Below, piece by piece: positions 35,485 through 44,798 of a stretch of DNA of 64,000 bases (its first letter is position 1; the number at the start of each line of letters is the position of its first letter). The notes beneath the pieces were generated by a model that made no database searches, was not told the DNA's origin, and worked only from the letters and a program-made list of their open reading frames with translations. Position numbers and translations under genes: made by a program. Source of the DNA: Flavobacterium weaverense (GTDB lineage: Bacteria; Bacteroidota; Bacteroidia; Flavobacteriales; Flavobacteriaceae); contig NZ_REFH01000010.1 in assembly GCF_003688495.1 (NCBI RefSeq), positions 186,001-250,000 of the forward strand. Reading direction: 5' to 3'.

Positions 35485-36912
35485 TTATAGCGTTAGTTTT
35501 TTATGGATATCTTCAACAAATTTCTTGAATTGCTTATCAGTTGCAACTAAATTGTCAACAGTTTTACAAGCATGTAAAACGGTAGCATGATCGCGATCTC
35601 CAATTTGAGAACCAATATTAGCTAATGAAGCTTTAGTGAATTTCTTTGCAAAAAACATAGCTAATTGCCTTGCTTGTACAACGTGTCTTTTTCTCGTTTT
35701 TGATTGTAATGTTTCTAAATCTAATTGGAAATAATCCGAAACAATCTTTTGAATGTAATCAATGGAGATTTCTCTTTTTACATTTTTAACGAATTTTTCA
35801 ACAACGCTTTTTGCAAGTTCAAGTGTTACTTCTTTTTTATTAAAAGAAGATTGTGCTATCAAAGAAATGATTGCTCCTTCAAGCTCTCTTACGTTTGATT
35901 TGATATTACGGGCGACGTATTCTACAATTTCTTCAGGAATTTCAACTCCATCTCTATAAAGTATATTCTTCAATATAGAAATACGTGTTTCGTAATCTGG
36001 TTGGTGAATCTCAGCAGATAATCCCCATTTGAAACGAGATAACAAACGTTGTTCGATATCTTGCATATCAACAGGCGCTTTGTCTGAAGTCAAAATCACT
36101 TGCTTACCATTTTGGTGCAAGTAGTTGAATATATGAAAAAACACATCTTGAGTTCCCGTTTTACCAGAAAGGAATTGAACGTCATCAATGATTAAAACGT
36201 CAATTAATTGGTAAAAATGGATAAAGTCATTTCGGTTGTTTTTCTTTACCGAATCGATGTATTGTTGTGTGAAAATTTCAGCAGAGATATACAAAACTGT
36301 TTTCTCTGGATATTTATCTTTTATTTCTACACCAATAGCATGCGCTAAGTGTGTTTTTCCAAGACCAACTCCACCAAAAATTAACAATGGATTAAACGAT
36401 GTTCCACCAGGCTTATTGGCAACAGCCATTCCCGCAGAACGCGCTAATCTATTTGAATCACCTTCTAAGAAATTGTCAAAACTATAATTTGCATTTAATT
36501 GAGATTCGATTTTTAAATTGCGAATTCCAGGAATTACAAAAGGATTTTTTAATTCAGGATTTAAGTTTTTAAATGGAGCATCAACTTCTTGTGGTTTCAT
36601 AGGAACCCTATTGGCGCTTGGTAACTGTTCTGTGAACGGTTGTTTATTGCCATAAGTGTTTTCCATTCTAATTTTATAAAGTAACTTAGCGTTTTTTCCA
36701 AGTTCTTTAGTTAGGGCCACTTTTAATAATTTCACATAGTGCTCTTCCAACCATTCATAGAAGAATTTACTTGGAACTTGAATATACAAAGCGTTATCGG
36801 TAAGTTCAACTGACTTGATTGGTTCAAACCAAGTTTTGTAAGCTTGATCTTGGATGTTGTCTTTGATAAAAGACAAACAGTTTTCCCATACTGATTGAGC
36901 AGTTTTGTTCAT
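35485..36912 (-). CDS. dnaA: Chromosomal replication initiator protein DnaA
   Basis: AAA+ initiator that melts the origin. It has 475 residues. The N-terminal domain I (SVWENCLSFIKDNIQDQAYKTWFEPI) is followed by a variable linker. The AAA+ domain has Walker A GGVGLGKTH (near 176-184) and Walker B VLIIDDVQFLSGK. The C-terminal domain IV carries the DnaA signature GDRDHATVLHACKTV. The two genes downstream are on the same strand. No cluster of DnaA boxes was seen on either side, so the origin is not obviously here. Confidence 0.98.
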   Translation of the reverse strand: MNKTAQSVWENCLSFIKDNIQDQAYKTWFEPIKSVELTDNALYIQVPSKFFYEWLEEHYVKLLKVALTKELGKNAKLLYKIRMENTYGNKQPFTEQLPSANRVPMKPQEVDAPFKNLNPELKNPFVIPGIRNLKIESQLNANYSFDNFLEGDSNRLARSAGMAVANKPGGTSFNPLLIFGGVGLGKTHLAHAIGVEIKDKYPEKTVLYISAEIFTQQYIDSVKKNNRNDFIHFYQLIDVLIIDDVQFLSGKTGTQDVFFHIFNYLHQNGKQVILTSDKAPVDMQDIEQRLLSRFKWGLSAEIHQPDYETRISILKNILYRDGVEIPEEIVEYVARNIKSNVRELEGAIISLIAQSSFNKKEVTLELAKSVVEKFVKNVKREISIDYIQKIVSDYFQLDLETLQSKTRKRHVVQARQLAMFFAKKFTKASLANIGSQIGDRDHATVLHACKTVDNLVATDKQFKKFVEDIHKKLTL

Positions 36913-37097
36913 ATATTCTATTAAGTTGTTTTTTAATTGGTAATTTTTATCTTACTAAAAAAAAGATGTTTTGTTATCTATTATCGGGGTAACAAATATG
37001 TGAACAAATTTCTATAAAAAAAAATTTATGGGGTTATAATTTCCCGAATAATTGTCGTAAGGGGTTCTTTAGAATCAAAATTTTTAACAAAAAACTT

Positions 37098-37502
37098 ATG
37101 AAAGATCATAAAACAGAAGTAAGGGTTCGATACTCAGAAACAGACCAAATGGGAGTCGTTTATCACGGAAATTACATTCCTTATTTTGAGATAGGACGCG
37201 TGGAATGGCTTAGAGATAAAGGGATTTCGTATAAAGCTATGGAAGAAAGCGGTATTGCACTTCCAATTGTTTCAATGAATATAAATTATAAAAAGTCAGC
37301 GCGTTATGATGAGTTGTTGACGGTTCATACCGTTTTTAAAAGGCGGTCGTCCGTAAAGATTGAATTTGATTGTACTATTTATAATGAATCTGATGAGTTA
37401 TTAACAACTGCCCATTTTATTTTGGTTTTTGTGTCCTTAAAAACAGGACGACCAACAGCTCCTCCAGATAATATTTTAGAATTGTTTAATACACTTGATT
37501 AA
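37098..37502 (+). CDS. YbgC/FadM-family acyl-CoA thioesterase
   Basis: Hot-dog fold thioesterase of 134 residues. The active-site segment RYSETDQMGVVYHGNYIPYFEIGRVEWLR contains catalytic Asp16 and is the 4-hydroxybenzoyl-CoA thioesterase signature. It hydrolyses acyl-CoA thioesters in known relatives. It is divergent from dnaA, with 185 bases between, and there is no Tol-Pal cluster nearby, unlike E. coli ybgC. The physiological substrate is unknown. Confidence 0.9.
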   Translation: MKDHKTEVRVRYSETDQMGVVYHGNYIPYFEIGRVEWLRDKGISYKAMEESGIALPIVSMNINYKKSARYDELLTVHTVFKRRSSVKIEFDCTIYNESDELLTTAHFILVFVSLKTGRPTAPPDNILELFNTLD

Positions 37503-37532
37503 AGAGTAAAACAAAAGCTTTTTAATAAGAAA

Positions 37533-38162
37533 TTAAATGCGATTTATTTCAATTTCAAACATAGAATTAAAAATGTCGAATATCATTTCGGCATTTTTTT
37601 TTCGCGTTTTAATTTCAATTTTTCCCATTGGCAATCCTGAAATTTCATTTAGTTCCATTTCTTGATTTTCAATATCAAGCTTTTTCTCTTTGATTACGCG
37701 CATTACTTTATTCATGTTTTTATAATCAAATGAAATGGTAAAGTGAATATCTATTGTTTTCTCCACAATTTCGCAACTTTCAAGAACTAATTGAGCAGTA
37801 GTTTTATAAGCAGAAATTAAACCTCCTACACCCAGTTTTACACCACCAAAAATCCGTACTACTACGATAAGTAAATTTGTCAGTGAAAAAGACTGGATTT
37901 GACCATAAATGGGCATTCCAGCAGTGTTACTAGGTTCGCCGTCATCATTTGCACGATAGGTAAAAGCATCAGTGCCTATTTGATAAGCGTAGCAAAAATG
38001 TCCAGCATTTGGGTGCTGCTTGCGTAAAGTTTCAATTAGTGGTTTGACTTCATCTTCGGATGATATTGGGAAAGCATATCCGAAAAATTTACTGTTTTTT
38101 TTCTTGAATAATAATTCTTCTGAGGAATATTCAATTGTATTGTAGGTATCTTTAATTTCCAA
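37533..38162 (-). CDS. YigZ/IMPACT family protein (UPF0029)
   Basis: Two-domain protein of 209 residues. The N-terminal UPF0029 domain has the signature DDGEPSNTAGMPIYGQI (near 74-90) and RIFGGVKLGVGGLISAY. The C-terminal ferredoxin-like half (KMRV..., FEIEINRI) is the usual YigZ extension. The family is linked to translation regulation in eukaryotes (IMPACT), but the bacterial role is not settled. It lies 20 bases after the HAD phosphatase gene and is probably in an operon with it and ribD. Confidence 0.92.
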   Translation of the reverse strand: MEIKDTYNTIEYSSEELLFKKKNSKFFGYAFPISSEDEVKPLIETLRKQHPNAGHFCYAYQIGTDAFTYRANDDGEPSNTAGMPIYGQIQSFSLTNLLIVVVRIFGGVKLGVGGLISAYKTTAQLVLESCEIVEKTIDIHFTISFDYKNMNKVMRVIKEKKLDIENQEMELNEISGLPMGKIEIKTRKKNAEMIFDIFNSMFEIEINRI

Positions 38163-38182
38163 AAAAAAGTGTGTTTTCTAAA

Positions 38183-38782
38183 TTAAATTTTTTTAAGTAG
38201 CTCAACAACATCCTCTTGTCCAACTTGTAAATTCCAAACCTGAAATCCTAATGAAAGAGCTGCATCAGTATTTTCTTTTTTGTCATCCACAAAAAGTGTT
38301 CGTTTGGGATCTAACTCATGATTGCTAATCAAATGTTTGTAAATTTCTAAATCTGGTTTTCTTAAACCAATTTCGAATGAGAAATAAACTTTTTCAAAGC
38401 ATTGGTAAAAATCGCTGTAAAATGAAATGCCATTTCTTTGTTCAAAAGTGTCAATGTGAATAGCATCAGTATTTGAAAGTAAAAATAATCGGTAGTTATT
38501 AGAAAGCAATTGTAAAAATTCCAGTCGATACAAAGGAAAATCAAGTAAAATAGCATTCCATGCCTTTATTATTTCATCTCCAGAAGCATTAGGAATATTT
38601 TTTTGTAATCCTTTAATAAAATTTTCACGTGAAATTTTTCCTGTCTCAAATTGCATATTTAAATCATGCATTTCAGTACTCCATTCCGTAATTCCTAATT
38701 TTTTAAATTCTGATACAGTTGCTTGTTTATCTAAATTGATAAATATATCGCCAAAATCAAATATTATTGTATTAATCATCAT
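38183..38782 (-). CDS. HAD-superfamily phosphatase (subfamily IA)
   Basis: Haloacid-dehalogenase-like hydrolase of 199 residues. Motif I is FDFGD at the N-terminus, motif II LLSNTDAIH, motif III a lysine in LRKPDLEIY and motif IV LFVDDKKENTDAA. Two ATG codons (38782, 38779) are possible starts. Either overlaps the end of ribD (stop at 38772), indicating translational coupling. This suggests, but does not show, that it could be the phosphatase acting on the RibD product in riboflavin synthesis, a step commonly filled by HAD enzymes. Confidence 0.87.
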   Translation of the reverse strand: MMINTIIFDFGDIFINLDKQATVSEFKKLGITEWSTEMHDLNMQFETGKISRENFIKGLQKNIPNASGDEIIKAWNAILLDFPLYRLEFLQLLSNNYRLFLLSNTDAIHIDTFEQRNGISFYSDFYQCFEKVYFSFEIGLRKPDLEIYKHLISNHELDPKRTLFVDDKKENTDAALSLGFQVWNLQVGQEDVVELLKKI

Positions 38783-39815
38783 TTCTTGAAATTATAAGTT
38801 GGTCATTATCTATGAATAATTTTTCTACTAGTTTGTGCTGAAAAAGTGGTGCTTTAGTTCCTGAAACAAATTTGTTTTCACCAATAAAAACTCTCGCTTC
38901 ATCCCATAAGTTAGCATCAATAAAAGTCTGTAGTGTTTTTCTTCCGCCTTCAATTATCACCGATTGAATGTTATGCTTATAAAGCGAATTTAATATTTGA
39001 TCAGCGAGGTCTTTTTCAAAATTGATACTTTCAAAGATAGTGTTTTCTTCTGCATTCGCGCTTTCGATACTAGAGAATAAAATAGTTTTGACTTGATTAT
39101 CAAGAACATGACTATTTTTAGAAACTCTACTCTTTTGGTCTAAAACGACACGAACTGGATTTTTACCATACCAATCTCTAACGTCTAATTTTGGATTATC
39201 ATCAATAACTGTTTGTGTTCCCACAAGAATTGCTTGTTCCTCGCTACGCCATTTATGTACTAACTGCCTCGAGTAAGTAGTAGTAATCCAAACAGGTTTT
39301 TGCTCCGTTTTTTGCGAAGGAGCAATAAAGCCATCTGCGCTCTCTGCCCATTTTAAAATTACATAAGGTCGCTTTTTCTGGTGGAAAGTAAAAAAACGTT
39401 TATTCAATTCATTACAATCGTTTTCTAAGACAGCAGTAATAACGTTAATTCCCGCAGCGATTAACTTTTTAATTCCGTTGCCAGCTACTTTTATATTAGG
39501 ATCTACGGTGCCAATAACCACATTTGGAATCTCATTTTCAATAATCAAATTGCAGCAAGGAGGTGTTTTACCAAAATGGCTACAAGGTTCCAAACTAACG
39601 TAAATAGTGGATTTTTTAAGTAAGGATTTATCTTTAACGGAGTGTATGGCATTAACTTCTGCGTGCGGTTCTCCTGCTACTTTGTGCCAACCCTCTCCAA
39701 TTATTTTACCATCATAAACGATAACGCTCCCTACCATTGGGTTTGGATAGGTTGTGCCAAGTCCATTTTTAGCTAATTCGATGCACCTTCTTATGTATTT
39801 TTCATGTATTTTCAC
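38772..39815 (-). CDS. ribD: Riboflavin biosynthesis bifunctional deaminase/reductase RibD
   Basis: Catalyses the second and third steps of riboflavin synthesis. It has 347 residues from a GTG start (reading M/V-KIHEKYIRRC) at 39815, chosen because homologous proteins begin there. An ATG further up at 39857 would add 14 residues of unlikely sequence. The deaminase zinc site is His51, Glu53 (PHAEVNAI), Cys78 and Cys87 (PCSHFGKTPPCC). The C-terminal reductase domain has ILKWAESADGFIAP and the GGRKTLQTFI nucleotide site. It overlaps the HAD gene by up to 11 bases. Confidence 0.94.
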   Translation of the reverse strand: MKIHEKYIRRCIELAKNGLGTTYPNPMVGSVIVYDGKIIGEGWHKVAGEPHAEVNAIHSVKDKSLLKKSTIYVSLEPCSHFGKTPPCCNLIIENEIPNVVIGTVDPNIKVAGNGIKKLIAAGINVITAVLENDCNELNKRFFTFHQKKRPYVILKWAESADGFIAPSQKTEQKPVWITTTYSRQLVHKWRSEEQAILVGTQTVIDDNPKLDVRDWYGKNPVRVVLDQKSRVSKNSHVLDNQVKTILFSSIESANAEENTIFESINFEKDLADQILNSLYKHNIQSVIIEGGRKTLQTFIDANLWDEARVFIGENKFVSGTKAPLFQHKLVEKLFIDNDQLIISRNDD

Positions 39816-39862
39816 AATGTAAAAGTAGTAATTTTTGAGTTGATGATTTTGTTTCAAAACTT

Positions 39863-39894
39863 TTGAGATTTAACACAAACTATTTCTATTTTTG
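39863..39894 (+). promoter_or_regulatory. -33/-7 promoter for the GNAT-prmC pair
   Basis: TTG (39863-39865) and TATTTTTG (39887-39894) with a 21-base spacer, matching the Bacteroidetes promoter layout. It lies 25 bases before the ATG at 39920. Confidence 0.65.
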
Positions 39895-39919
39895 CGAGTA
39901 TAATTAGATTTTTTAGAAA

Positions 39920-40405
39920 ATGGAAAATTACAGTATTAGAAAAATAAATAAGGAAGACAATCAGCAAGTTGCTGAGTTGATACGTTCCATTTTTGATGAA
40001 ATGGATATTCCTAAAGTAGGAACAGCTTATGCTGATCCTTGCTTGGATCTTATGTTTGAAGAGTACAATAAGCCCAAAGCTGCTTATTACGTGGTGGAAC
40101 ATAACGATAGAGTAGTGGGATGTGCAGGGATTGCGCAATTAGAAAACGAAGCTGATACAGTTTGTGAATTACAAAAAATGTATTTTCTTCCAGAAATTCG
40201 CGGTTTAGGAATTGGAAGTGAAATGATGTCAGTGTGCATGCAAAGCGCAATCGCTTTTGGTTTTGAAAGTTGCTATTTAGAAACGATGCCATTCATGCTT
40301 GATGCACAAAAACTATATAGAAAATCAGGCTTCGAAAATATAGATGCTCCCATGGGTAGCACAGGTCATGTAAGTTGTCCCGTTTGGATGCTGAAAAAAT
40401 TATAG
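39920..40405 (+). CDS. GNAT-family N-acetyltransferase
   Basis: Protein of 161 residues. The acetyl-CoA site is LPEIRGLGIGSEMM (RGLGIG, near 94-99). The central CAGIAQLENEADTVCELQKMYF and C-terminal LYRKSGFENI are typical of GNAT enzymes. It is divergent from ribD and probably transcribed with prmC, which starts 45 bases later. The substrate is unknown. Confidence 0.88.
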   Translation: MENYSIRKINKEDNQQVAELIRSIFDEMDIPKVGTAYADPCLDLMFEEYNKPKAAYYVVEHNDRVVGCAGIAQLENEADTVCELQKMYFLPEIRGLGIGSEMMSVCMQSAIAFGFESCYLETMPFMLDAQKLYRKSGFENIDAPMGSTGHVSCPVWMLKKL

Positions 40406-40450
40406 ACTGACCCTTCACTCTTATTGTCGTTTTCTTTCTAAAAAATAAAT

Positions 40451-41305
40451 ATGAAAATTAAAGAATACAGGTCTTCTTTTATCCAACAACTAACACCCAT
40501 TTTTGACGAAGGAGAAGCGGAAAGTTTTTTCTATTTAATCTTAGAAGAGAAGTACCAACTTAAAAGAATAGATCTTGCTTTACAACCTGATTTAGTTTTA
40601 TCTGAGAATGAAATAAATAATTGGAATATAATTCTAGAGCAATTGAAAAAAGAAATTCCAGTGCAATATTTGTTAGGGAAAACTAGCTTTTACGGACTGG
40701 ATTTCGAAGTTAATCCTAATGTCTTAATTCCGAGACAAGAAACGGAAGAATTAGTGCAGTGGATAATTGAAAGCTCTAATGTAAAAGCTAAAAGTCAAGG
40801 ATTAAAAATCGTAGACATTGGTACTGGCAGTGGTTGCATTGCAATTTCTATTGCTAAAAATATTGCTGATTCTAAAGTTTTTGCCATTGATGTTTCTGAA
40901 AATGCTTTGGCCACAGCCCAAAAAAATGCAGAAATAAATAATGTAGTAGTTACTTTTTTAAATAAAAATATTCTAGAAACAACTGATTTAGAACAACAGT
41001 TTGATATCATAGTTTCAAATCCTCCGTACGTTCGAAATCTTGAAAAGCAAGAAATAAAGAAAAATGTTTTAGACAATGAGCCGCATTTAGCACTTTTTGT
41101 TGATGATAATGATGCCTTAATCTTTTATAAAAAAATAGCTCAATTAGCGCTATTAAACTTGTCTGAAAATGGAGCGCTCTATTTTGAAATTAATCAATAT
41201 TTAGGTAAAGAAATGATTGAACTTCTTGAAGAGATGAATTTTAAAAATGTAGAATTACGAAAAGATATTTACGGTAATGATAGAATGATAAAAGGCACGA
41301 AGTGA
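40451..41305 (+). CDS. prmC: Release factor glutamine methyltransferase PrmC (HemK)
   Basis: Methylates the GGQ glutamine of RF1 and RF2 using SAM. It has 284 residues. The N-terminal helical substrate-binding domain includes IPVQYLLGKTSFYGLDFEVNPNVLIPRQETEELV, diagnostic for PrmC. SAM motif I is VDIGTGSGCIAISIA. The catalytic NPPY is at residues 190-193. It complements prfC at the other end of the window functionally, although the two are far apart. Confidence 0.96.
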   Translation: MKIKEYRSSFIQQLTPIFDEGEAESFFYLILEEKYQLKRIDLALQPDLVLSENEINNWNIILEQLKKEIPVQYLLGKTSFYGLDFEVNPNVLIPRQETEELVQWIIESSNVKAKSQGLKIVDIGTGSGCIAISIAKNIADSKVFAIDVSENALATAQKNAEINNVVVTFLNKNILETTDLEQQFDIIVSNPPYVRNLEKQEIKKNVLDNEPHLALFVDDNDALIFYKKIAQLALLNLSENGALYFEINQYLGKEMIELLEEMNFKNVELRKDIYGNDRMIKGTK

Positions 41306-41344
41306 GAGGCAAGTGTTATCAATTTAATGTTTTAGCTCTCCAAC

Positions 41345-41419
41345 TTTGTCATTCTGACGAAGGAAGAATTTCTGTTTATTGCTCTCCTTTGATGAGAGTA
41401 CTCCTCTTTTGGAATGAAA
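41345..41419. repeat. Degenerate palindromic repeat (TTTGTCATTCTGACGAAGG type)
   Basis: It begins TTTGTCATTCTGACGAAGG and ends GGAATGAAAA, so the outer ends (TCATTC/GAATGA) are complementary. An inner CTCTC/GAGAG stem is present. From general knowledge, sequences of this kind recur between genes in Bacteroidetes genomes. This copy is decayed on its right side. Confidence 0.5.
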
Positions 41420-41521
41420 ATAATAAATTTCTTAAAAATAAAAATAGTTCTTGTTGTAATTAAAATAAATACATAAAATAAGAGATAAAAATCACTAGAT
41501 ACAAGCAACAAAATATAAAGT

Positions 41522-41601
41522 CATTTCCTCTTTATTCTTTTCTCATTATTCTTTCCTTTTTATTCTTTGCTCTTTATTCTTTCCCCTTCGTCCCCTTTAT
41601 T
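41522..41601 (-). repeat. Pyrimidine-rich tandem repeat downstream of the FtsX-type permease gene
   Basis: Five degenerate copies of a unit around TTATTCTTT, about 14-18 bases apart; on the minus strand it reads as purine-rich AAAGAATAA units. The last copy overlaps the stop codon of the permease gene. No hairpin is formed. Confidence 0.55.
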
Positions 41602-42841
41602 CATAACGTAACGCCTCGATAGGATCTAATACTGCTGCTTTAATTGCAGGGTATAATCCAGAAGCAATAGCAACAATGAAGCTAGTTATAAAAGCAGCCA
41701 TAATTGCTCCCCAAGGAATGACAAATGCAAAATCCATTGCAGTCGCAATTCCGAAACCAATCAGAATTCCGAAAATGATTCCAACTAATCCACCTAATTG
41801 ACCGATAAGCAAGGTTTCAATAAAAAACTGAATAGCAATGGTTGTTTTCTTAGCGCCTAATGCTTTTCGAACCCCAATTTCTCGAGTACGTTCTGTCACA
41901 GACACAATCATAATATTCATCAAAGCAATTGAAGATCCTAAAACGGTTATAATCCCAATAAGCCAAGATGCAAGTCCAAGATATTGTGTAATTCCTAGAA
42001 TTCTATTAATCAAATCATCACTACGAACCACCCCAAAATTATTCTCCTTTATCGGACTTAATTTTCTAACTCTTCTCATTGTGCTCGTTGCATTATCTAA
42101 GGCTTGCTCAAGAAGTTCCTTTTTATCCACCATTACACTCACCGTATAATTAATGTTGGGCGCTGTAAATAATGATCGTGCAACTTGTATTGGAATTAAA
42201 ACTCTCAAATCTTGATTATTACCAAAAGTGGATCCCTTTTCTTTCAAAACACCAATAACTTTAAATTTAGCACCTCTTATGGAAATTACCTTATCTATTG
42301 GATTTACATCCTTCAATAATCCTTTCTCAAAATCAGAACCTACAACACATACATAAGCATTGTTATCAATATCAAATCCAGTAAAATTTCTACCTAAACT
42401 TGTCTCCAAACCAGAATTTGACATGAAATATTCATCAACTCCTAGAATAGAGTTTTCAGGATCTGTTTTTATGGATTCAAATTTTACTTCTGCCGCTGAG
42501 GTAGCTGTAAAAGAAAGAGAAGTCTCTGTAAATGGATATTGGAATTTATTCTTGAAAGCAACTGCTTCAGGATACGATATAATTGGATTGATGATTTCAC
42601 GCTCGTTTCCGCCACGATTTCGTGTCGTATTTTCGTATTGTTTAATATTAAAAGTATTCGCTCCCATTGATGCAAAATCAGTAGAAATAGTATTCTCAAG
42701 AGCCGAAACAACGGTCAAAATACTTACTAAAGCCGTAATTCCTATCGCAATAATCATCACAGTAAGTACGGTTCGCAGCAACTGCGTTCTTATAGAACCC
42801 AGAGCAATTCGGATATTTTCTTTAAATAATTTTAACATCAT
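41597..42841 (-). CDS. MacB/FtsX-type ABC transporter permease
   Basis: Inner-membrane protein of 414 residues. The N-terminal helix (LRTVLTVMIIAIGITALVSILTVV) is followed by a large periplasmic MacB_PCD-like domain of about 220 residues. Three C-terminal helices form the FtsX domain, with the family motif SVTERTREIGVRKALGAKK. It probably works with an ATPase and a periplasmic adaptor in export or lipoprotein handling, but no ATPase gene is adjacent. The start may be either of two ATGs. Confidence 0.9.
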   Translation of the reverse strand: MMLKLFKENIRIALGSIRTQLLRTVLTVMIIAIGITALVSILTVVSALENTISTDFASMGANTFNIKQYENTTRNRGGNEREIINPIISYPEAVAFKNKFQYPFTETSLSFTATSAAEVKFESIKTDPENSILGVDEYFMSNSGLETSLGRNFTGFDIDNNAYVCVVGSDFEKGLLKDVNPIDKVISIRGAKFKVIGVLKEKGSTFGNNQDLRVLIPIQVARSLFTAPNINYTVSVMVDKKELLEQALDNATSTMRRVRKLSPIKENNFGVVRSDDLINRILGITQYLGLASWLIGIITVLGSSIALMNIMIVSVTERTREIGVRKALGAKKTTIAIQFFIETLLIGQLGGLVGIIFGILIGFGIATAMDFAFVIPWGAIMAAFITSFIVAIASGLYPAIKAAVLDPIEALRYE

Positions 42842-42920
42842 ACAAGTTTGACACGAAAATACAATTTTTGTTACAATTTTTCTTCAGCTAGAATGTAATT
42901 TATTATAATCGTTATAATTG

Positions 42921-43064
42921 GGAGCTGTTTCCCGCTTTACATTACAATACAGCTGAAGAAAATAATTTGTTTTCAATTGACTAAAAGGAGCTTCCGCTGG
43001 TCGCTCTTTTAGGCAAGAAAACAATATTATTTTCTTCAGCTGTATTTTTACTTCAATCGGGGCT
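42921..43064 (+). repeat. Dispersed GGAGCT/GGGGCTA-family repeat, copy B, with a 99-base hairpin core
   Basis: It starts GGAGCTGTTTCCCGC and ends CTTCAATCGGGGCTA. Between the ends lies a near-perfect hairpin: arm 42947-42974 pairs with 43017-43045 with one extra dinucleotide, and inside it CTAAAAGGAGC pairs with GCTCTTTTAG around an 11-base loop. The same inner stem is in copy D. It lies in the divergent space before hisS and points towards hisS. Confidence 0.8.
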
Positions 43065-43194
43065 ATGAGCTGGTAGATAAAATGATGAATTAAGTAATTG
43101 GAATAATTTAAAAAATAGGATATTTGCACCAAATCATATTCTGAAGTTTTTAGAAGCTTCACTTTTTGAAAATATAAAATTCAATACTCATAAA

Positions 43195-44565
43195 ATGGCA
43201 TCAAAACCGAGCATCCCAAAGGGAACTAGAGATTTTTCACCAACTGAGGTGGCAAAACGTCAGTATATCATTCAAATCATAAAAAGTAATTTCGAGAAAT
43301 TCGGATTCCAACCCATAGAAACACCTTCATTCGAAAATTCCGATACCTTAATGGGAAAGTATGGAGAAGAAGGAGATCGATTGATTTTTAAAATTTTAAA
43401 TTCAGGCGATTATTTGGGGAAAGCCAATTCAGCACATTTGGAAAATAAAGACAGTACAAAGCTAACGTCAAGCATTTCTGAAAAAGCCTTGCGTTATGAC
43501 TTAACTGTTCCGTTTGCACGTTATGTGGTGCAGCATCAAAACGAAATCGAATTTCCTTTTAAAAGGTACCAAATCCAACCGGTTTGGCGTGCGGATCGTC
43601 CACAAAAAGGACGTTTCAGAGAGTTTTTTCAGTGTGACGCTGATGTAGTTGGCTCTAAATCGTTATGGCAGGAAGTGGAATTAGTGCAACTATATGATAC
43701 TGTTTTTACAACTTTAGGATTAGAGGGCGTAACAATCAAAATCAACAATAGAAAAATCTTGTCTGGAATTGCTGAAGTTATTGGCGCTTCAGATAAATTG
43801 ATTGATTTTACTGTTGCCCTAGACAAGTTGGATAAAATAGGCGAAGATGGTGTGAAAAAGGAAATGATAGAGAAAGGAATTGATGAAAATGCAATTTTAA
43901 AAGTACAGCCTCTGTTCAACTTTACAGGAAGTATTTCAGAAAAAATAGAAAAACTATCTTCCTTACTTTCCGCTTCTGATGAAGGGATGAAAGGAGTAGA
44001 GGAACTTCGTTTTATATGCGATAATGTTGCAAAACTCGGACTAACTAGCGCTACATTAGACTTAGATGTAACTTTGGCTAGAGGTCTAAATTATTACACG
44101 GGTGCTATTTTTGAAGTTGCTCCACCTAAATCAGTTGCAATGGGATCCATAGGTGGCGGTGGACGATACGACGATTTAACTGGTATATTTGGATTGAAAA
44201 ATATGAGTGGAGTCGGAATTTCTTTTGGACTAGACCGCATTTATTTGGTTATTGAAGAGTTAAATTTATTTCCGGAAACAGTTACTGCAACTTCAAAAGC
44301 TTTGTTTATTAATTATGGCGATGCAGAAGCTTTTTATGCGATGCAAGCGATACAAAAGTTACGAGCTTCAGGAATAAAAGTAGAATTATATCCTGATAAT
44401 GCTAAGGTAGCTAAGCAATTTCAGCATGCTGATAAAAGAGCAATTCCATTTGCAGTTATAATAGGAGATCAAGAAATAGATTCTAAATCCTACTCACTTA
44501 AAAATTTAGTAACTGGTGAGCAGATTTTAGTAGATTTCGAAAAATTGAAGGATGCCTTGCTGTAA
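43195..44565 (+). CDS. hisS: Histidyl-tRNA synthetase
   Basis: Class II aminoacyl-tRNA synthetase of 456 residues. It begins [13 protein letters not shown] (motif 1 region), with motif 2 around [19 protein letters not shown]. The HisS signature [14 protein letters not shown] is followed by [12 protein letters not shown] and motif 3 [16 protein letters not shown]-terminal anticodon-binding domain follows from about 360. It is monocistronic, with repeat copy B upstream and a strong terminator downstream. A weak promoter-like GATATTTG lies about 60 bases before the start. Confidence 0.97.
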   Translation: MASKPSIPKGTRDFSPTEVAKRQYIIQIIKSNFEKFGFQPIETPSFENSDTLMGKYGEEGDRLIFKILNSGDYLGKANSAHLENKDSTKLTSSISEKALRYDLTVPFARYVVQHQNEIEFPFKRYQIQPVWRADRPQKGRFREFFQCDADVVGSKSLWQEVELVQLYDTVFTTLGLEGVTIKINNRKILSGIAEVIGASDKLIDFTVALDKLDKIGEDGVKKEMIEKGIDENAILKVQPLFNFTGSISEKIEKLSSLLSASDEGMKGVEELRFICDNVAKLGLTSATLDLDVTLARGLNYYTGAIFEVAPPKSVAMGSIGGGGRYDDLTGIFGLKNMSGVGISFGLDRIYLVIEELNLFPETVTATSKALFINYGDAEAFYAMQAIQKLRASGIKVELYPDNAKVAKQFQHADKRAIPFAVIIGDQEIDSKSYSLKNLVTGEQILVDFEKLKDALL

Positions 44566-44583
44566 TATCTGACTAAAGAGTAT

Positions 44584-44620
44584 AAAAAAAGCTTCGTTTT
44601 AATAAACGAAGCTTTTTTTT
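44584..44620 (+). terminator. Hairpin terminator after hisS
   Basis: A 16-bp perfect stem (A-run, GCTTCGTTT, complement) around TAAT with T8. Confidence 0.82.
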
Positions 44621-44798
44621 AAATATAATGGTGAATTAATAATTGTGTAGAATAAACACTGGAATTTTGACTAAATGAATTGGTCAAAAACTAACTTTTA
44701 CAAAAATATAAAAACAAGGTATAGATAGTCTTAAAATAATCTTAAAATTTACTTTAATTAACCGTCTTACTTCCTAAAAAGTCAAAATTCTAAAAAGA
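44621..44798. other. AT-rich spacer before the grpE promoter
   Basis: Together with the flanks, this makes a gene-free gap of about 290 bases between hisS and grpE. No further structure was recognised. Confidence 0.35.

Noticed and set aside
36913..37097. Possible replication origin next to dnaA
   Set aside because: No convincing DnaA-box cluster or AT-rich repeat array was found; proximity to dnaA alone is not evidence in this group.
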